Shown one piece after another: positions 23,820 to 31,943 of a DNA stretch of 64,000 nt. The notes below the pieces were generated by a model. That model saw only the letters and a list, made by a program, of their open reading frames with translations. It made no database searches and was not told the origin of the DNA. The translations under genes were made by a program, and so were the position numbers. Source of the DNA: Microbacterium murale (GTDB lineage: Bacteria; Actinomycetota; Actinomycetes; Actinomycetales; Microbacteriaceae); contig NZ_JAUSXK010000001.1 of NCBI RefSeq assembly GCF_030815955.1, forward strand, positions 3,720,001-3,784,000, in the 5' to 3' direction. Positions within the stretch are counted from its first letter, which is position 1; each line of letters starts with the position of its first letter.

Positions 23820-24748
23820 AGATGCACCCCGACCAGCTCCACGTCGATGAACAGATCGTTCGTGAGCTGATCGCCGAACAGTTCCCCCAGTGGCGCAGCG
23901 AGTCCGTACGTCATGTCGCAGGAGCCGGCACCGTCAACGCGATCTACAGAATCGGCGAGAACTTCGCTGTCCGCTTCCCCCTGAACCCCGGAGAGCCGGA
24001 AGTACTCTCAGAGGCACTCGTCAAGGAAGCCGAGGCGATGGACGAACTCGCCGCGGCGTGTCCGGTGCCCACACCGGTGCATGTCGCCCACGGCCGGCCA
24101 GGGCACGGGTATCCGATGCCGTGGTCGGTTCAGTCCTGGCTACCCGGCAGCGTCGCCACGCCCGATGGCCTCGCGCACTCCTCGCACTTCGCGAAAGATC
24201 TGGTCGTGCTCATACGTGCACTCCGTGAGGCCGACACCAGCGGGCGCCACTTCGCCGGCACCGGTCGAGGAGGCGATTTGCGTGACTCCGACGGCTGGAT
24301 GGAGACATGCTTTCAAGAAAGCACAGGACTGCTCCCAGTAGATGAACTTCGTGCCATGTGGGAACGATTTCGCCTTCTGCCCGATTCGGGGCCGGACAGA
24401 ATGACGCACGGTGACCTGATTCCCGGAAACCTGCTCGTGGCCGGAGAGCGGCTGTCAGGCGTCCTCGACGGCGGCGGGTTCTCGCCCGCCGACCCTGCGC
24501 TTGACCTAGTGGCCGGGTGGCACATGCTGGACCGTGACGGGCGCAGTGTGCTTCGCGAAGGCCTGGGTGTCGGCACGACCGAATGGTGGCGCGGTGCCGC
24601 GTGGGCCTTCCAGCAAGCGATGGGGCTCGTCTGGTACTACCGCGACTCGAACCCTGACATGAGTGCGCTCGGGCGCAGCACGCTTGCTCGCATCTTGTCT
24701 GATCCCGAGCTCAGCTCTGAAGATCGAAGACCCACTCATTCATCATGA
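23816..24748 (+). CDS. Aminoglycoside phosphotransferase (APH) family kinase
   Basis: A 310-residue protein-kinase-fold phosphotransferase. The nucleotide-binding region includes AGAGTVNAIYRIGENFAVRF with the conserved Lys replaced by Arg (AVRF). The Brenner motif is MTHGDLIPGNLLV near residue 200, and the metal-binding segment is LDGGGFSPADPALDL near 220. Members phosphorylate antibiotics or small metabolites; a resistance role is possible but unproven. It is coupled to the TetR gene by a four-base overlap. Its 3' end overlaps by 38 bp the convergent acetyltransferase gene. Confidence 0.85.
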   Translation: MKMHPDQLHVDEQIVRELIAEQFPQWRSESVRHVAGAGTVNAIYRIGENFAVRFPLNPGEPEVLSEALVKEAEAMDELAAACPVPTPVHVAHGRPGHGYPMPWSVQSWLPGSVATPDGLAHSSHFAKDLVVLIRALREADTSGRHFAGTGRGGDLRDSDGWMETCFQESTGLLPVDELRAMWERFRLLPDSGPDRMTHGDLIPGNLLVAGERLSGVLDGGGFSPADPALDLVAGWHMLDRDGRSVLREGLGVGTTEWWRGAAWAFQQAMGLVWYYRDSNPDMSALGRSTLARILSDPELSSEDRRPTHSS

Positions 24749-25208
24749 GATCGGCCCCGCGGAACACACCGGCACGCTGCCCGGCGAGCGTGAAGCCGGC
24801 CTTGCGGCACAACGCATTCGACGGCCCATTGTTCTCGTCAGGGAAAGCAGTGAGCAGCCGTTGACCGTCGGCGTGCGCTCGAGCATCGTCGATGAGAAGA
24901 CTCAGGGCTGCGGACCCCGCTCCTCTTCCCTGCGCTTCAGGGACGATGAACCAACCTGCTTCGAGCACTTCTTGTTCTCGCCAGGTCGTCTTCCACGAGC
25001 AGATCGCTCCCAGCTGCTCTGAGCCATCGACGACGGCGAAGCACCGAGCTTCGTTCGTCTCCCAGAAGCGCAGGTATCGCTCGTGACGCGCGGCTACTTG
25101 CGCCTCTGTCTCCGGCCCGCCGATGTGCACGGTCATCTCGGGAGTGTTCCCGCGACGAAGCAACTCGGCATCGTTCTCGGACCATCGGCGCAGCTGGATT
25201 TCGCTCAT
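24711..25208 (-). CDS. GNAT family N-acetyltransferase
   Basis: A 165-residue acetyltransferase of the RimJ/RimL-like type. The acetyl-CoA site is VPEAQGRGAGSAALSLL near residues 90-106, and the C-terminal NALCRKAGFTLAGQRAGVFR block is typical. The acceptor is not known. The ATG at 25208 is preferred to an upstream in-frame start because the fold begins with EIQLRRWSENDAELL. Its end overlaps the convergent phosphotransferase gene. Confidence 0.85.
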   Translation of the reverse strand: MSEIQLRRWSENDAELLRRGNTPEMTVHIGGPETEAQVAARHERYLRFWETNEARCFAVVDGSEQLGAICSWKTTWREQEVLEAGWFIVPEAQGRGAGSAALSLLIDDARAHADGQRLLTAFPDENNGPSNALCRKAGFTLAGQRAGVFRGADLMMNEWVFDLQS

Positions 25209-25260
25209 GCGATCACGATGGCATGAGTCCCCGACATTTGTTCGCCACCCTCGTTCGAGA

Positions 25261-25593
25261 TCAGAAGGGCTCACCAGCGGACTCGAGGATGCCGCGCATT
25301 GTTGCCACGTCTATCCGCGAGATCTCGTTCTCATACGTCTCCTCCACCCGGAAGCGCAGGTGGTTCCGCTCGCAGAAGACTGCGGTCTTCTCCAGTCGCG
25401 GCGCGACCTCGACGTGGTCGTTACCGAACAACGCCGCCGCGTATACGTTCCTGCCAGCGATGATCGCAGAACTCAGTTCGACCGAGGAACGCCCGGTGAT
25501 GCCGTAGAGCTCCTTGAGCAGCGGCGGAGGCAGGTGCGGACTGCCCTCGATGATGATCGCGATGGAAGGAGAGTCGGCCATGCTCCATTTCAT
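25261..25593 (-). CDS. Hypothetical protein, family not recognised
   Basis: A small soluble protein of about 110 residues. Visible features are a hydrophobic strand, SIAIIIEGSP, a predicted central alphabeta region (VELSSAIIAGRNVYAAALFG) and an acidic C-terminus (RVEETYENEISRID). No known motif is seen. The start is uncertain: ATG 25593 gives 110 residues and ATG 25581 gives 106, and neither has a good ribosome site. It lies between two acetyltransferase genes and is divergent from the second. Codon use looks like that of its neighbours, so it is probably real. Confidence 0.55.
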   Translation of the reverse strand: MKWSMADSPSIAIIIEGSPHLPPPLLKELYGITGRSSVELSSAIIAGRNVYAAALFGNDHVEVAPRLEKTAVFCERNHLRFRVEETYENEISRIDVATMRGILESAGEPF

Positions 25594-25644
25594 CACGCGG
25601 CCAGCCTGTCCGTCTCTCGTCGCGGGTTCCGGCATGATCTGAGG

Positions 25645-26232
25645 ATGTCTGAACTCGACTCGCGATCCCGTGCCGCCTCGATTCGGATCTCGACGTGGAA
25701 GGGTGATGAGGAGCATCTTGCGCGGGCGGCGGATCTGTACGCTGCGGTGTTCGCGGAGCCGCCGTACGGCGACGATCCCGAAGCGAGCCGCGTGTCATTG
25801 GTGGAACGCGTGCGGCGCCGCGCGACCGCGAAACCTGACTTCCGACTGCTGCTTGCCTGGCACGGTCCTCACGTGGTCGGCCTCATCCTCGGAAGCGGAG
25901 TCGCTGAGGGCGACTGGTGGCGTGATCGCATTGTCGAGGAGATCCCGGAGGCCGCTCGCATTGAGTGGTTGCGTGACACATGCTTCGCAGTCGAAGAGCT
26001 GGCCATCGCTCCCGCCTACCGGCGTTTCGGCGTCGCAGCCGCTCTGATGGATGAGGTGCTTCAAGAACTGCCCTACCCCACAGCCGTGCTGAGCTGTTAC
26101 GCGGAAGCCGCATCTGCGCGCCAGTTCTACAGGGCCCGAGGGTGGGAAGAGTTCGCCTGCGACGTGCGCATCGGCAACTCCCCTGCGTTGTGCGTCCTCG
26201 GCGTGCACGTCGGCGTACCACCCCGCGAGTAG
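25645..26232 (+). CDS. GNAT family N-acetyltransferase
   Basis: A 195-residue acetyltransferase. The conserved part is VEELAIAPAYRRFGVAAALM, where the usual Q/R-x-x-G-x-G/A acetyl-CoA loop reads RRFGVA, followed by SCYAEAASARQFYRARGWEE. The substrate is unknown. The open frame extends 174 codons upstream, across the two minus-strand genes, but that part has no domain and the ATG at 25645 with GAGG just upstream fits the family. Its TAG stop coincides with a possible -10 box of the MFS gene that follows. Confidence 0.82.
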   Translation: MSELDSRSRAASIRISTWKGDEEHLARAADLYAAVFAEPPYGDDPEASRVSLVERVRRRATAKPDFRLLLAWHGPHVVGLILGSGVAEGDWWRDRIVEEIPEAARIEWLRDTCFAVEELAIAPAYRRFGVAAALMDEVLQELPYPTAVLSCYAEAASARQFYRARGWEEFACDVRIGNSPALCVLGVHVGVPPRE

Positions 26233-26235
26233 GCT
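26230..26235 (+). promoter_or_regulatory. Possible -10 box of the MFS gene, overlapping the upstream stop
   Basis: TAGGCT begins with the TAG stop codon of the acetyltransferase gene and lies seven bases before the GTG at 26243. It is the same arrangement as at 2923 and 47875. No -35 is evident. Confidence 0.35.
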
Positions 26236-26242
26236 GAAAAGC

Positions 26243-27574
26243 GTGAGCACGACCCCGGCCTCCCCAGTCTCGACGATCGGGTGGAGAGCCTGGCTGATCT
26301 GGTCCGTCGGCGTCGCGGCTTACATGCTGGCGATCACCAACCGCACGTCGCTCGGCGCCGTCGGAGTGGACGCAGCGGAGAGATTCCACGCGGATGCTTC
26401 GACGCTCTCGCTGTTCGCCGTGGTGCAGCTCGCGGTCTACGGCGGAATGCAGATTCCGATCGGCGTGCTCCTGGACAAGTACGGTGCCAGGCCCATCATC
26501 ACGATCGGCATGATCCTGATGGCTCTCGGACAACTCACCATCGCGGTCTCCCCCAGCATCGGAATCGCGATCATCGCTCGCATCCTCCTCGGCGCCGGCG
26601 ACGCCGCCGTGTTCCCCGCTGTACTGCGCCTCATCGCCATCTGGTTCCCGGCTCAGCGAGGGCCGGTCATGGTGCAGCTCACAGGCGTCATCGGACAGGC
26701 AGGCCAGCTGGTCGCGCTGATACCGCTCGCCGCGCTGCTGCACTCCACCACATGGACCATCACCTTCGGCAGCATCGCCGGTCTCGGCATCCTGTTCGCT
26801 GTTCTCGTGTGGGTGGTCATCCGCAATCGACCACCAGAGCTCGACGAAGACGTCACCGTGAACACGGACACCGGCGTCATCCGAGTCGTGACATCGGCGA
26901 TCGACACCGGTGTCGGCATCCGAGCGGCCTGGGCGCACCCTGGGACGAGATTGGCGTTCTGGTCGCACTTCACCACGCCGTTCGCGGGAACCGCATTCGT
27001 ACTGCTCTGGGGAATGCCCTTCCTCACCGCCGGCGAGGGCGTCACGACAGCGCAAGCGGCCACCATCATCTCGACATATGTCGTTGCCGGCATGGTTCTC
27101 GGCCCCATCATCGGAAACCTCTCCGGTCGCATGCCGAATCAGCGATCCATCGCTCTTGTCCTCCCGGCGGTCGTGATTCAGATGGTCGCCTGGCTCGTCG
27201 TCCTCCTCCTGCCTGGGCCGGCGCCTCTCTGGCTGCTCTATGTCCTGGCGATCGCACTCGCCACCGGCGGCCCAGCGTCGATGATCGCGTTCGACCATGC
27301 CAGAACTCACAATCCAGCACACCGGCTCAGTACGGCGACGGGACTGACCAATGGTGGCGGATTCATCTCAGCGCTCATCGCGATCTTCCTCATCGGCCTG
27401 GCGCTCGATCTGCAGGGCGCCGGCACTCCTGACACGTACTCGCTGGATGCATTCCGTCTCGCATTCCTCGCACAGGTGCCGATCTGGGTGATCGGTGCCG
27501 TGTTCATTCTCATCGAACGCAAGCGCACCCGAATCCGTATAGGGCTGGACCCGGAACGAAAGTCGAGAAGATGA
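26243..27574 (+). CDS. Major facilitator superfamily transporter
   Basis: A 443-residue transporter with about 12 transmembrane helices. Helix 1 follows WRAWLIWSVGVAAYMLAITN, the inter-helix 2-3 motif is LLDKYGARP, and IARILLGAGDAAVFPAVLRL resembles the CynX/NarK-like and anion:cation symporter groups of the superfamily. The substrate cannot be assigned. The GTG at 26243 lies ten bases after the upstream acetyltransferase gene. Its stop overlaps the next acetyltransferase start (ATGA), so the two are coupled. Confidence 0.88.
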   Translation: MSTTPASPVSTIGWRAWLIWSVGVAAYMLAITNRTSLGAVGVDAAERFHADASTLSLFAVVQLAVYGGMQIPIGVLLDKYGARPIITIGMILMALGQLTIAVSPSIGIAIIARILLGAGDAAVFPAVLRLIAIWFPAQRGPVMVQLTGVIGQAGQLVALIPLAALLHSTTWTITFGSIAGLGILFAVLVWVVIRNRPPELDEDVTVNTDTGVIRVVTSAIDTGVGIRAAWAHPGTRLAFWSHFTTPFAGTAFVLLWGMPFLTAGEGVTTAQAATIISTYVVAGMVLGPIIGNLSGRMPNQRSIALVLPAVVIQMVAWLVVLLLPGPAPLWLLYVLAIALATGGPASMIAFDHARTHNPAHRLSTATGLTNGGGFISALIAIFLIGLALDLQGAGTPDTYSLDAFRLAFLAQVPIWVIGAVFILIERKRTRIRIGLDPERKSRR

Positions 27575-27990
27575 CCGAACAGTTCTCGTTCGCACACACC
27601 GACGAACGCATCGACCGAGCGCGCGTTCATCAGTGGATCAGTGAAGAATCGTACTGGGCGAAGGGCCGCAGCCGCGCGGTGCAGGATGCCGCCATCGACG
27701 CTTCGCGCAACTACGGCGTGTGGGACGAGCACACGGGCGAACAGGTGGCCTATGCACGTGTCGTCACCGACGGCGCGACGTTCGCGTGGCTGTGCGACGT
27801 ATTCGTCGCGTCAGGAGTGCGCGGCAAGGGCATCGGGAAGCTCCTCGTCCAGGGAATCATCGCAGATCTCGAGCCACTAGGGCTTCGCCGTATACTGCTC
27901 GCCACGGCCGACGCTCACGGCCTGTACGCGCAGTACGGCTTCGCCGCTCCTGATGACCCGAACCGCTACATGATCCGGGCGATGTCCTGA
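27571..27990 (+). CDS. GNAT family N-acetyltransferase (small)
   Basis: A 139-residue acetyltransferase with the segment WLCDVFVASGVRGKGIGKLL, whose RGKGIG is the acetyl-CoA pyrophosphate loop, and a C-terminal ADAHGLYAQYGFAAPDD typical of the compact GNAT proteins near this size. It is coupled to the MFS transporter gene upstream by a four-base overlap, which may mean that it modifies the transporter's substrate. This last point is inference. Confidence 0.87.
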   Translation: MTEQFSFAHTDERIDRARVHQWISEESYWAKGRSRAVQDAAIDASRNYGVWDEHTGEQVAYARVVTDGATFAWLCDVFVASGVRGKGIGKLLVQGIIADLEPLGLRRILLATADAHGLYAQYGFAAPDDPNRYMIRAMS

Positions 27991-28018
27991 CAGCGGACTC
28001 GTCCGATCGCTGGATCGC

Positions 28019-28282
28019 TCAGAGCTCCGAAGCCGGGTCGTTTGACGTAGTCGCCTGGCGGGTGGTCCGCTCCCCCGCAGTCGGGTCGACCGTCGTGCGC
28101 GTCACGGTGTCCGCACGGCGGCGCCGGGCCAGCAGCACCAATCCGAGCAGGAACACGACAACGCCGGCGCCCATCAGGATGTAGCCGACCAGATCGAGAT
28201 TCACCCACTCCACTTCGACGTTCACCGCGAATGTGAGAATCGCGCCGATCACGAAGAGGACGACTCCAGTGCCGATACTCAT
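28019..28282 (-). CDS. DUF6458-like small membrane protein
   Basis: An 87-residue protein with two transmembrane helices, IGTGVVLFVIGAILTFAV and LVGYILMGAGVVVFLLGLVLL, joined by the loop VEVEWVNLDLVG. A basic RRRR stretch and a polar tail follow. The sequence pattern is that of the DUF6458 family found throughout actinobacteria, whose role is unknown. The ATG at 28282 is chosen because the extended open frame upstream reads through the FGE-like gene in another frame. Confidence 0.82.
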   Translation of the reverse strand: MSIGTGVVLFVIGAILTFAVNVEVEWVNLDLVGYILMGAGVVVFLLGLVLLARRRRADTVTRTTVDPTAGERTTRQATTSNDPASEL

Positions 28283-28433
28283 GTGCGCATTCCTTCCAGG
28301 TGCCGACCATCGACACCCCGATGACGAGCGAAGTACTCGTTCGGTGGTTCGAGCATGACAGAGGCAGCAGCGATGGCGGAGGGGGTTGACACGGCCACGG
28401 ATGTCGAGGCGGCGGTTTCCGCTCACGCCTGAC

Positions 28434-29177
28434 CTATCGACGCGGAGTCCATCCGATCGGCGCCGCGTCATCCGAGACGGCGCGCTCTCTGTCGACCGCC
28501 GCCGACCATCCCTGTGCGGCATCCACACCGTCGAAGCCGCCGCGGGCGAGTCGCATTCCGACATCCTCATGGTGCATGCGCGGCGCTCCGCCTCGACGCA
28601 CCGAAGCGCGCACGCTCCACGCGTCGTCCGCATATCCTCCCCCGCGGAACACGCGGTAGGCGTCATAGCGGGCAGGATCGAGCAGATCCCAGCACCATTC
28701 CCACACGTTCCCGAGCGTGTCGAACAGACCGTTGAGGTTGGGGAGCTTGCCGCCGACATTCTGGGGCGCAGTGACGCCGTCTGCGGAAGTCCACGCCACG
28801 TCGGCGAGCGGACCGTAATGCGGACCCGTTGATCCTGCACGGCACGCGTACTCCCACTCGGCTTCGGTCGGCAACCTGTACCCGTCGCTGTCGACGTGCC
28901 ACGTGACGTCCTCACCGTCGAACGTGTAGGCACGGTCGAGGCCCTCCCATTCGGATGCCGCGTTGCAGAATCGCACGGCACGCAACCAGCTCAGGTCCGC
29001 CGCCGGTCGACGTGGATGCCGGGATGCGATTCCGAGGACCTCGGCCATCTGCTCCTCGGTGACGGCGAACACACCGATCTCGAAAGGCTCGAGGGCAACC
29101 ATTCGGTGACGCTCACGCCGAGCATCGTGCAGCATGACCTCGCCGGCAGGCAGCCGGGCCATCTCGATGTCGCTCAC
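28434..29177 (-). CDS. Formylglycine-generating enzyme (SUMF1/FGE) family protein
   Basis: A 247-residue protein with an FGE-sulfatase domain. Diagnostic blocks are FEIGVFAVTEEQMAEVLG, YRLPTEAEWEYACRAG, LFDTLGNVWEWCWD, FRGGGYADDAWSVRAS and the closing VGMRLAR. True formylglycine-generating enzymes oxidise a Cys in sulfatases, but the family also includes C-lyases and proteins without known chemistry. No sulfatase gene is nearby. The catalytic Cys pair of the C-terminal region is not evident, since the last block has no Cys. The start GTG 29177 overlaps the upstream yczE-like gene by four bases (GTGA). Confidence 0.82.
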   Translation of the reverse strand: MSDIEMARLPAGEVMLHDARRERHRMVALEPFEIGVFAVTEEQMAEVLGIASRHPRRPAADLSWLRAVRFCNAASEWEGLDRAYTFDGEDVTWHVDSDGYRLPTEAEWEYACRAGSTGPHYGPLADVAWTSADGVTAPQNVGGKLPNLNGLFDTLGNVWEWCWDLLDPARYDAYRVFRGGGYADDAWSVRASVRRGGAPRMHHEDVGMRLARGGFDGVDAAQGWSAAVDRERAVSDDAAPIGWTPRR

Positions 29178-29824
29178 CTCGCAACGCCCTTCTGCGGCTG
29201 CCGCCCGATCGGCACCGCGAACACGCGCATGAAGTACTGACAGAGCGGACCCACCAGCAGCGCGAACGCGACCGTGCCGATTCCCACGTTGCCTCCGAGG
29301 GCCCAGCCGACCGCCACGATGACCACCTCGATGCCGGTCCGCACGATCCAGATCCGCCACCCGGTCCGCTTGTGCAGGCCGGTCATCAAGCCGTCCCTCG
29401 GGCCTGGGCCGAACTGTGCGCCGATATAGAGTCCGGTTGCGGCGGAGAGGACGAGCAGCCCGATCACGAAGAAGCAGATGCGCAGCCATAGCGGCTGATC
29501 CGCCGGGATCAACGCGAGTCCGACGTCAGCGGCCGGTCCCACGAGCACGGCGTTGAGTACGGTGCCGATCCCGGGCTTCTGCCGCAGTGGAATCCACAGC
29601 AGCAGTACGACGAGGCTGATCAGGATCGTGACGACCCCGAAAGACAAGGGCACGTGCCGGGTGATGCCCTGTGACAGCACATCCCATGGCGCGGCGCCGA
29701 TCTGACCGCGCACCATGAAAGCGATGCCGATGCCGTAAAGGAACAAGCCGAGCAGCAGCTGCGCAGTGCGACGTGGCAGCCTACGCCCGTGCAGTGCACT
29801 CAACGCGGATCTCGTTCGACCCAC
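29174..29824 (-). CDS. YczE/YitT-like membrane protein
   Basis: A 216-residue membrane protein with five hydrophobic segments. The opening LLLGLFLYGIGIAFMVRGQIG, which has been split here at the family motif GAAPWDVLSQGI, and the later GAQFGPGPRDGLMTGL are signatures of the YczE family. No transport or enzyme activity has been established. GTG 29824 is the first possible start and lies inside the end of the SGNH hydrolase gene (25-bp overlap). A shorter start is possible. Confidence 0.82.
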   Translation of the reverse strand: MGRTRSALSALHGRRLPRRTAQLLLGLFLYGIGIAFMVRGQIGAAPWDVLSQGITRHVPLSFGVVTILISLVVLLLWIPLRQKPGIGTVLNAVLVGPAADVGLALIPADQPLWLRICFFVIGLLVLSAATGLYIGAQFGPGPRDGLMTGLHKRTGWRIWIVRTGIEVVIVAVGWALGGNVGIGTVAFALLVGPLCQYFMRVFAVPIGRQPQKGVAR

Positions 29825-30555
29825 GAGGCGTACTTGGCAACCCGACCGTCACCTGAAGAGGTGCGCGTCAGCCGCCGTTTAACCCAGGGGCCCACATGCT
29901 GCCGATAGTAGGCGAAGCCGGCCGCCCCGGCCGTGCTCAGTTCGCTCGGCGCCCACCATTCCGCCGGTGGCTCGTAACCGAGCGCGGCGAGAACCCTGGC
30001 CGCCACACGATGGTGACCGGCTGCGTTCATGTGCAGACGGTCTTCAGACCAGTAGGGACTTCTCGCGAGTTCTCGATCGGGCCAGTTCAGCGCACGGATG
30101 ACGTCAGGACGATTCGCGACCCGCTTCAGCACTGCCGCCGACAGCTCATCTCCACGGCGCTGGATCAACGACCCCATCGGCAGCTGACCCGCCGGATTCG
30201 CACCGGAAAGCAGAATGACGGTGACACCCTGCTCATCGCATCGTCGCAGTACGCGGGAGAACGTGTCAGCGATGTGCTCGAGGTCGGTCCGAGGGCGCAG
30301 CATGTCGTTGCCACCCCCGTTGAACGACAGATGTGTGGGATTCAGCGCCAATGCCGGTTCGAGCTGCTGTTCGATGATCGGCCAGGCGAGCTTGCCGCGG
30401 ATCGCGAGGTTCGCGTACTGGATCGTATGGCCGACAGCATCCGCCCACCCCTGCGCGGCGATGTCCGCCCACCCGCGCACACGACCGTCCGGCAATTCAT
30501 CGCCGACGCCCTCGGTGAACGAATCGCCGATCGCCACGAACCTCACATCACTCAC
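29800..30555 (-). CDS. SGNH/GDSL family hydrolase
   Basis: A 251-residue esterase-fold enzyme. Block I is AIGDSFTEGVGDE with the nucleophile Ser12, the oxyanion Gly and Asn are in LAIRGKLAWP and SFNGGGNDML, and the catalytic Asp-x-x-His is SEDRLHMNAAGHH near residue 180. No signal peptide is visible, so it is probably cytoplasmic, perhaps a lysophospholipase or acyl-ester hydrolase. It heads a three-gene leftward set with overlapping reading frames. The start is GTG 30555. Confidence 0.9.
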   Translation of the reverse strand: MSDVRFVAIGDSFTEGVGDELPDGRVRGWADIAAQGWADAVGHTIQYANLAIRGKLAWPIIEQQLEPALALNPTHLSFNGGGNDMLRPRTDLEHIADTFSRVLRRCDEQGVTVILLSGANPAGQLPMGSLIQRRGDELSAAVLKRVANRPDVIRALNWPDRELARSPYWSEDRLHMNAAGHHRVAARVLAALGYEPPAEWWAPSELSTAGAAGFAYYRQHVGPWVKRRLTRTSSGDGRVAKYASWVERDPR

Positions 30556-30590
30556 CGAACCAGCCTATGCCCGCCTGCCGCCAGCATGGC

Positions 30591-31943
30591 TCAGCGGTCG
30601 TCCAACGCCTGACCTCGTCGGTCGACCAGCCCCCACGTCACGATCGCCGCAACGATGAAGAAGCCGGCGAATATGGCGAACAGCAATGGCGCTCCCCCGA
30701 CTCCCAGCAGTACGGGAACGATCAGCGGAGCGATGATCGACGCCACCCTGCCGACCCCGGCGGCCCACCCGGATCCGGTACCGCGCAATGAGGTCGGGTA
30801 GATCTCCGGGGTCACCGCGTACAGCGCACCCCACGCGCCGAGGTTGAAGAATGACAACGCCATCCCCGTCGCGATGATCGAACCGACGCCCGTCGCCGTG
30901 CCGAACAGCACGGCGGACACGGCCGACCCGGCCAGGAACACCGACAGAGTGGTGCGGCGTCCCCACACCTCGATGAGCCACGCGGCGACGGCATATCCCG
31001 GCAGCTGCGCGAGGGTGATGAGCAGTGTGAATCCGAAGGAGCGAACGAGGTCGTACCCGGCATCGACAAGGATGCTGGGGATCCAGATGAAAGCGCCGTA
31101 GTACGCGAAGTTGACGCAGAACCAGATCAGCCAGATGCACAGCGTCCGCACCCGGAACTCGGGATACCAGAGAGTGCCGAGTCGCGTGGCGGCATCGTCC
31201 GCGAGGACGCGCGAGACGGGTGCCTTTTGCATCAGCGGGCCGCTGGTGATCCCCGCATCCGCTTCGAATGTCGCGACGATCCGCTCAGCCTGAGCGATCT
31301 TTCCCCTGGACGCGAGCCAACGAGGCGACTCCGGGAGGCCCCAGCGCACGACGAGTGCATATACGGCCGGTACCGCGCCGAGGGCGAACGCCCACCGCCA
31401 GCCCGACTCGGAAGCAGGAATGACGAAGTAGCCGATGAGCGCGGCAGCGGTCCACCCGACTGCCCAGAACGCCTCCAGGATGACGATGAGCCTGCCACGG
31501 ATGCGCCGCGGCGCGAACTCGCTGACATAGGTCGATGCGACCGGAAGCTCCGCACCGAGACCGAGCCCGACGAAGAATCGCAGCACGAGCAGCATTGCCA
31601 GCCCGCCTACGAGGGCACTCGCCCCGGTGGCGACCCCGTAGATCAGCAGAGTGACCGCGAACACCTGCCGTCTTCCGAAGCGGTCGGCCAGCAGGCCGCC
31701 CAACGTGGCACCGATCGCCATGCCGATGAACCCGACCGAGGCGATCCACCCGGTCTCCGTCTTCGACAGGTCCCACTGCTGCGCGAGGGCGGCGATGACG
31801 AAGGATATGAGGCCGACGTCCATCGCGTCCAGCGCCCAGCCGATTCCGGAGCCGGAGAGCACTTTCAGATGCCGGCGGGTGAAGGGGAGCACATCGAGCC
31901 GCTCGGCCAACGCCGCACGGCTCGGGATGCCGGGATTGCTCAT
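30591..31943 (-). CDS. Major facilitator superfamily transporter (AAHS/sugar-porter type)
   Basis: A 450-residue transporter with 12 predicted transmembrane helices. GGLLADRFGRRQVFAVTL is the loop 2-3 motif, GAELPVASTYVSEFAPRRIR is the post-helix 4 segment, and PESPRWLASRGK precedes the central loop, a pattern of the sugar porter and aromatic-acid:H+ symporter families. The substrate is not known. It overlaps the upstream luciferase-like oxidoreductase gene by four bases, so import of a compound for oxidation is plausible. Confidence 0.88.
   Translation of the reverse strand: MSNPGIPSRAALAERLDVLPFTRRHLKVLSGSGIGWALDAMDVGLISFVIAALAQQWDLSKTETGWIASVGFIGMAIGATLGGLLADRFGRRQVFAVTLLIYGVATGASALVGGLAMLLVLRFFVGLGLGAELPVASTYVSEFAPRRIRGRLIVILEAFWAVGWTAAALIGYFVIPASESGWRWAFALGAVPAVYALVVRWGLPESPRWLASRGKIAQAERIVATFEADAGITSGPLMQKAPVSRVLADDAATRLGTLWYPEFRVRTLCIWLIWFCVNFAYYGAFIWIPSILVDAGYDLVRSFGFTLLITLAQLPGYAVAAWLIEVWGRRTTLSVFLAGSAVSAVLFGTATGVGSIIATGMALSFFNLGAWGALYAVTPEIYPTSLRGTGSGWAAGVGRVASIIAPLIVPVLLGVGGAPLLFAIFAGFFIVAAIVTWGLVDRRGQALDDR

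Noticed and set aside
25883..27322. Minus-strand frame of 479 codons opposite the acetyltransferase and MFS genes
   Set aside because: Its composition is highly charged, as expected of antisense high-GC frames, while the plus strand has clear membrane and GNAT motifs.
28385..28390. TTGACA on the plus strand in the gap upstream of the DUF6458 gene
   Set aside because: No plus-strand gene follows within reach and no matching -10 was seen, so it is probably chance.
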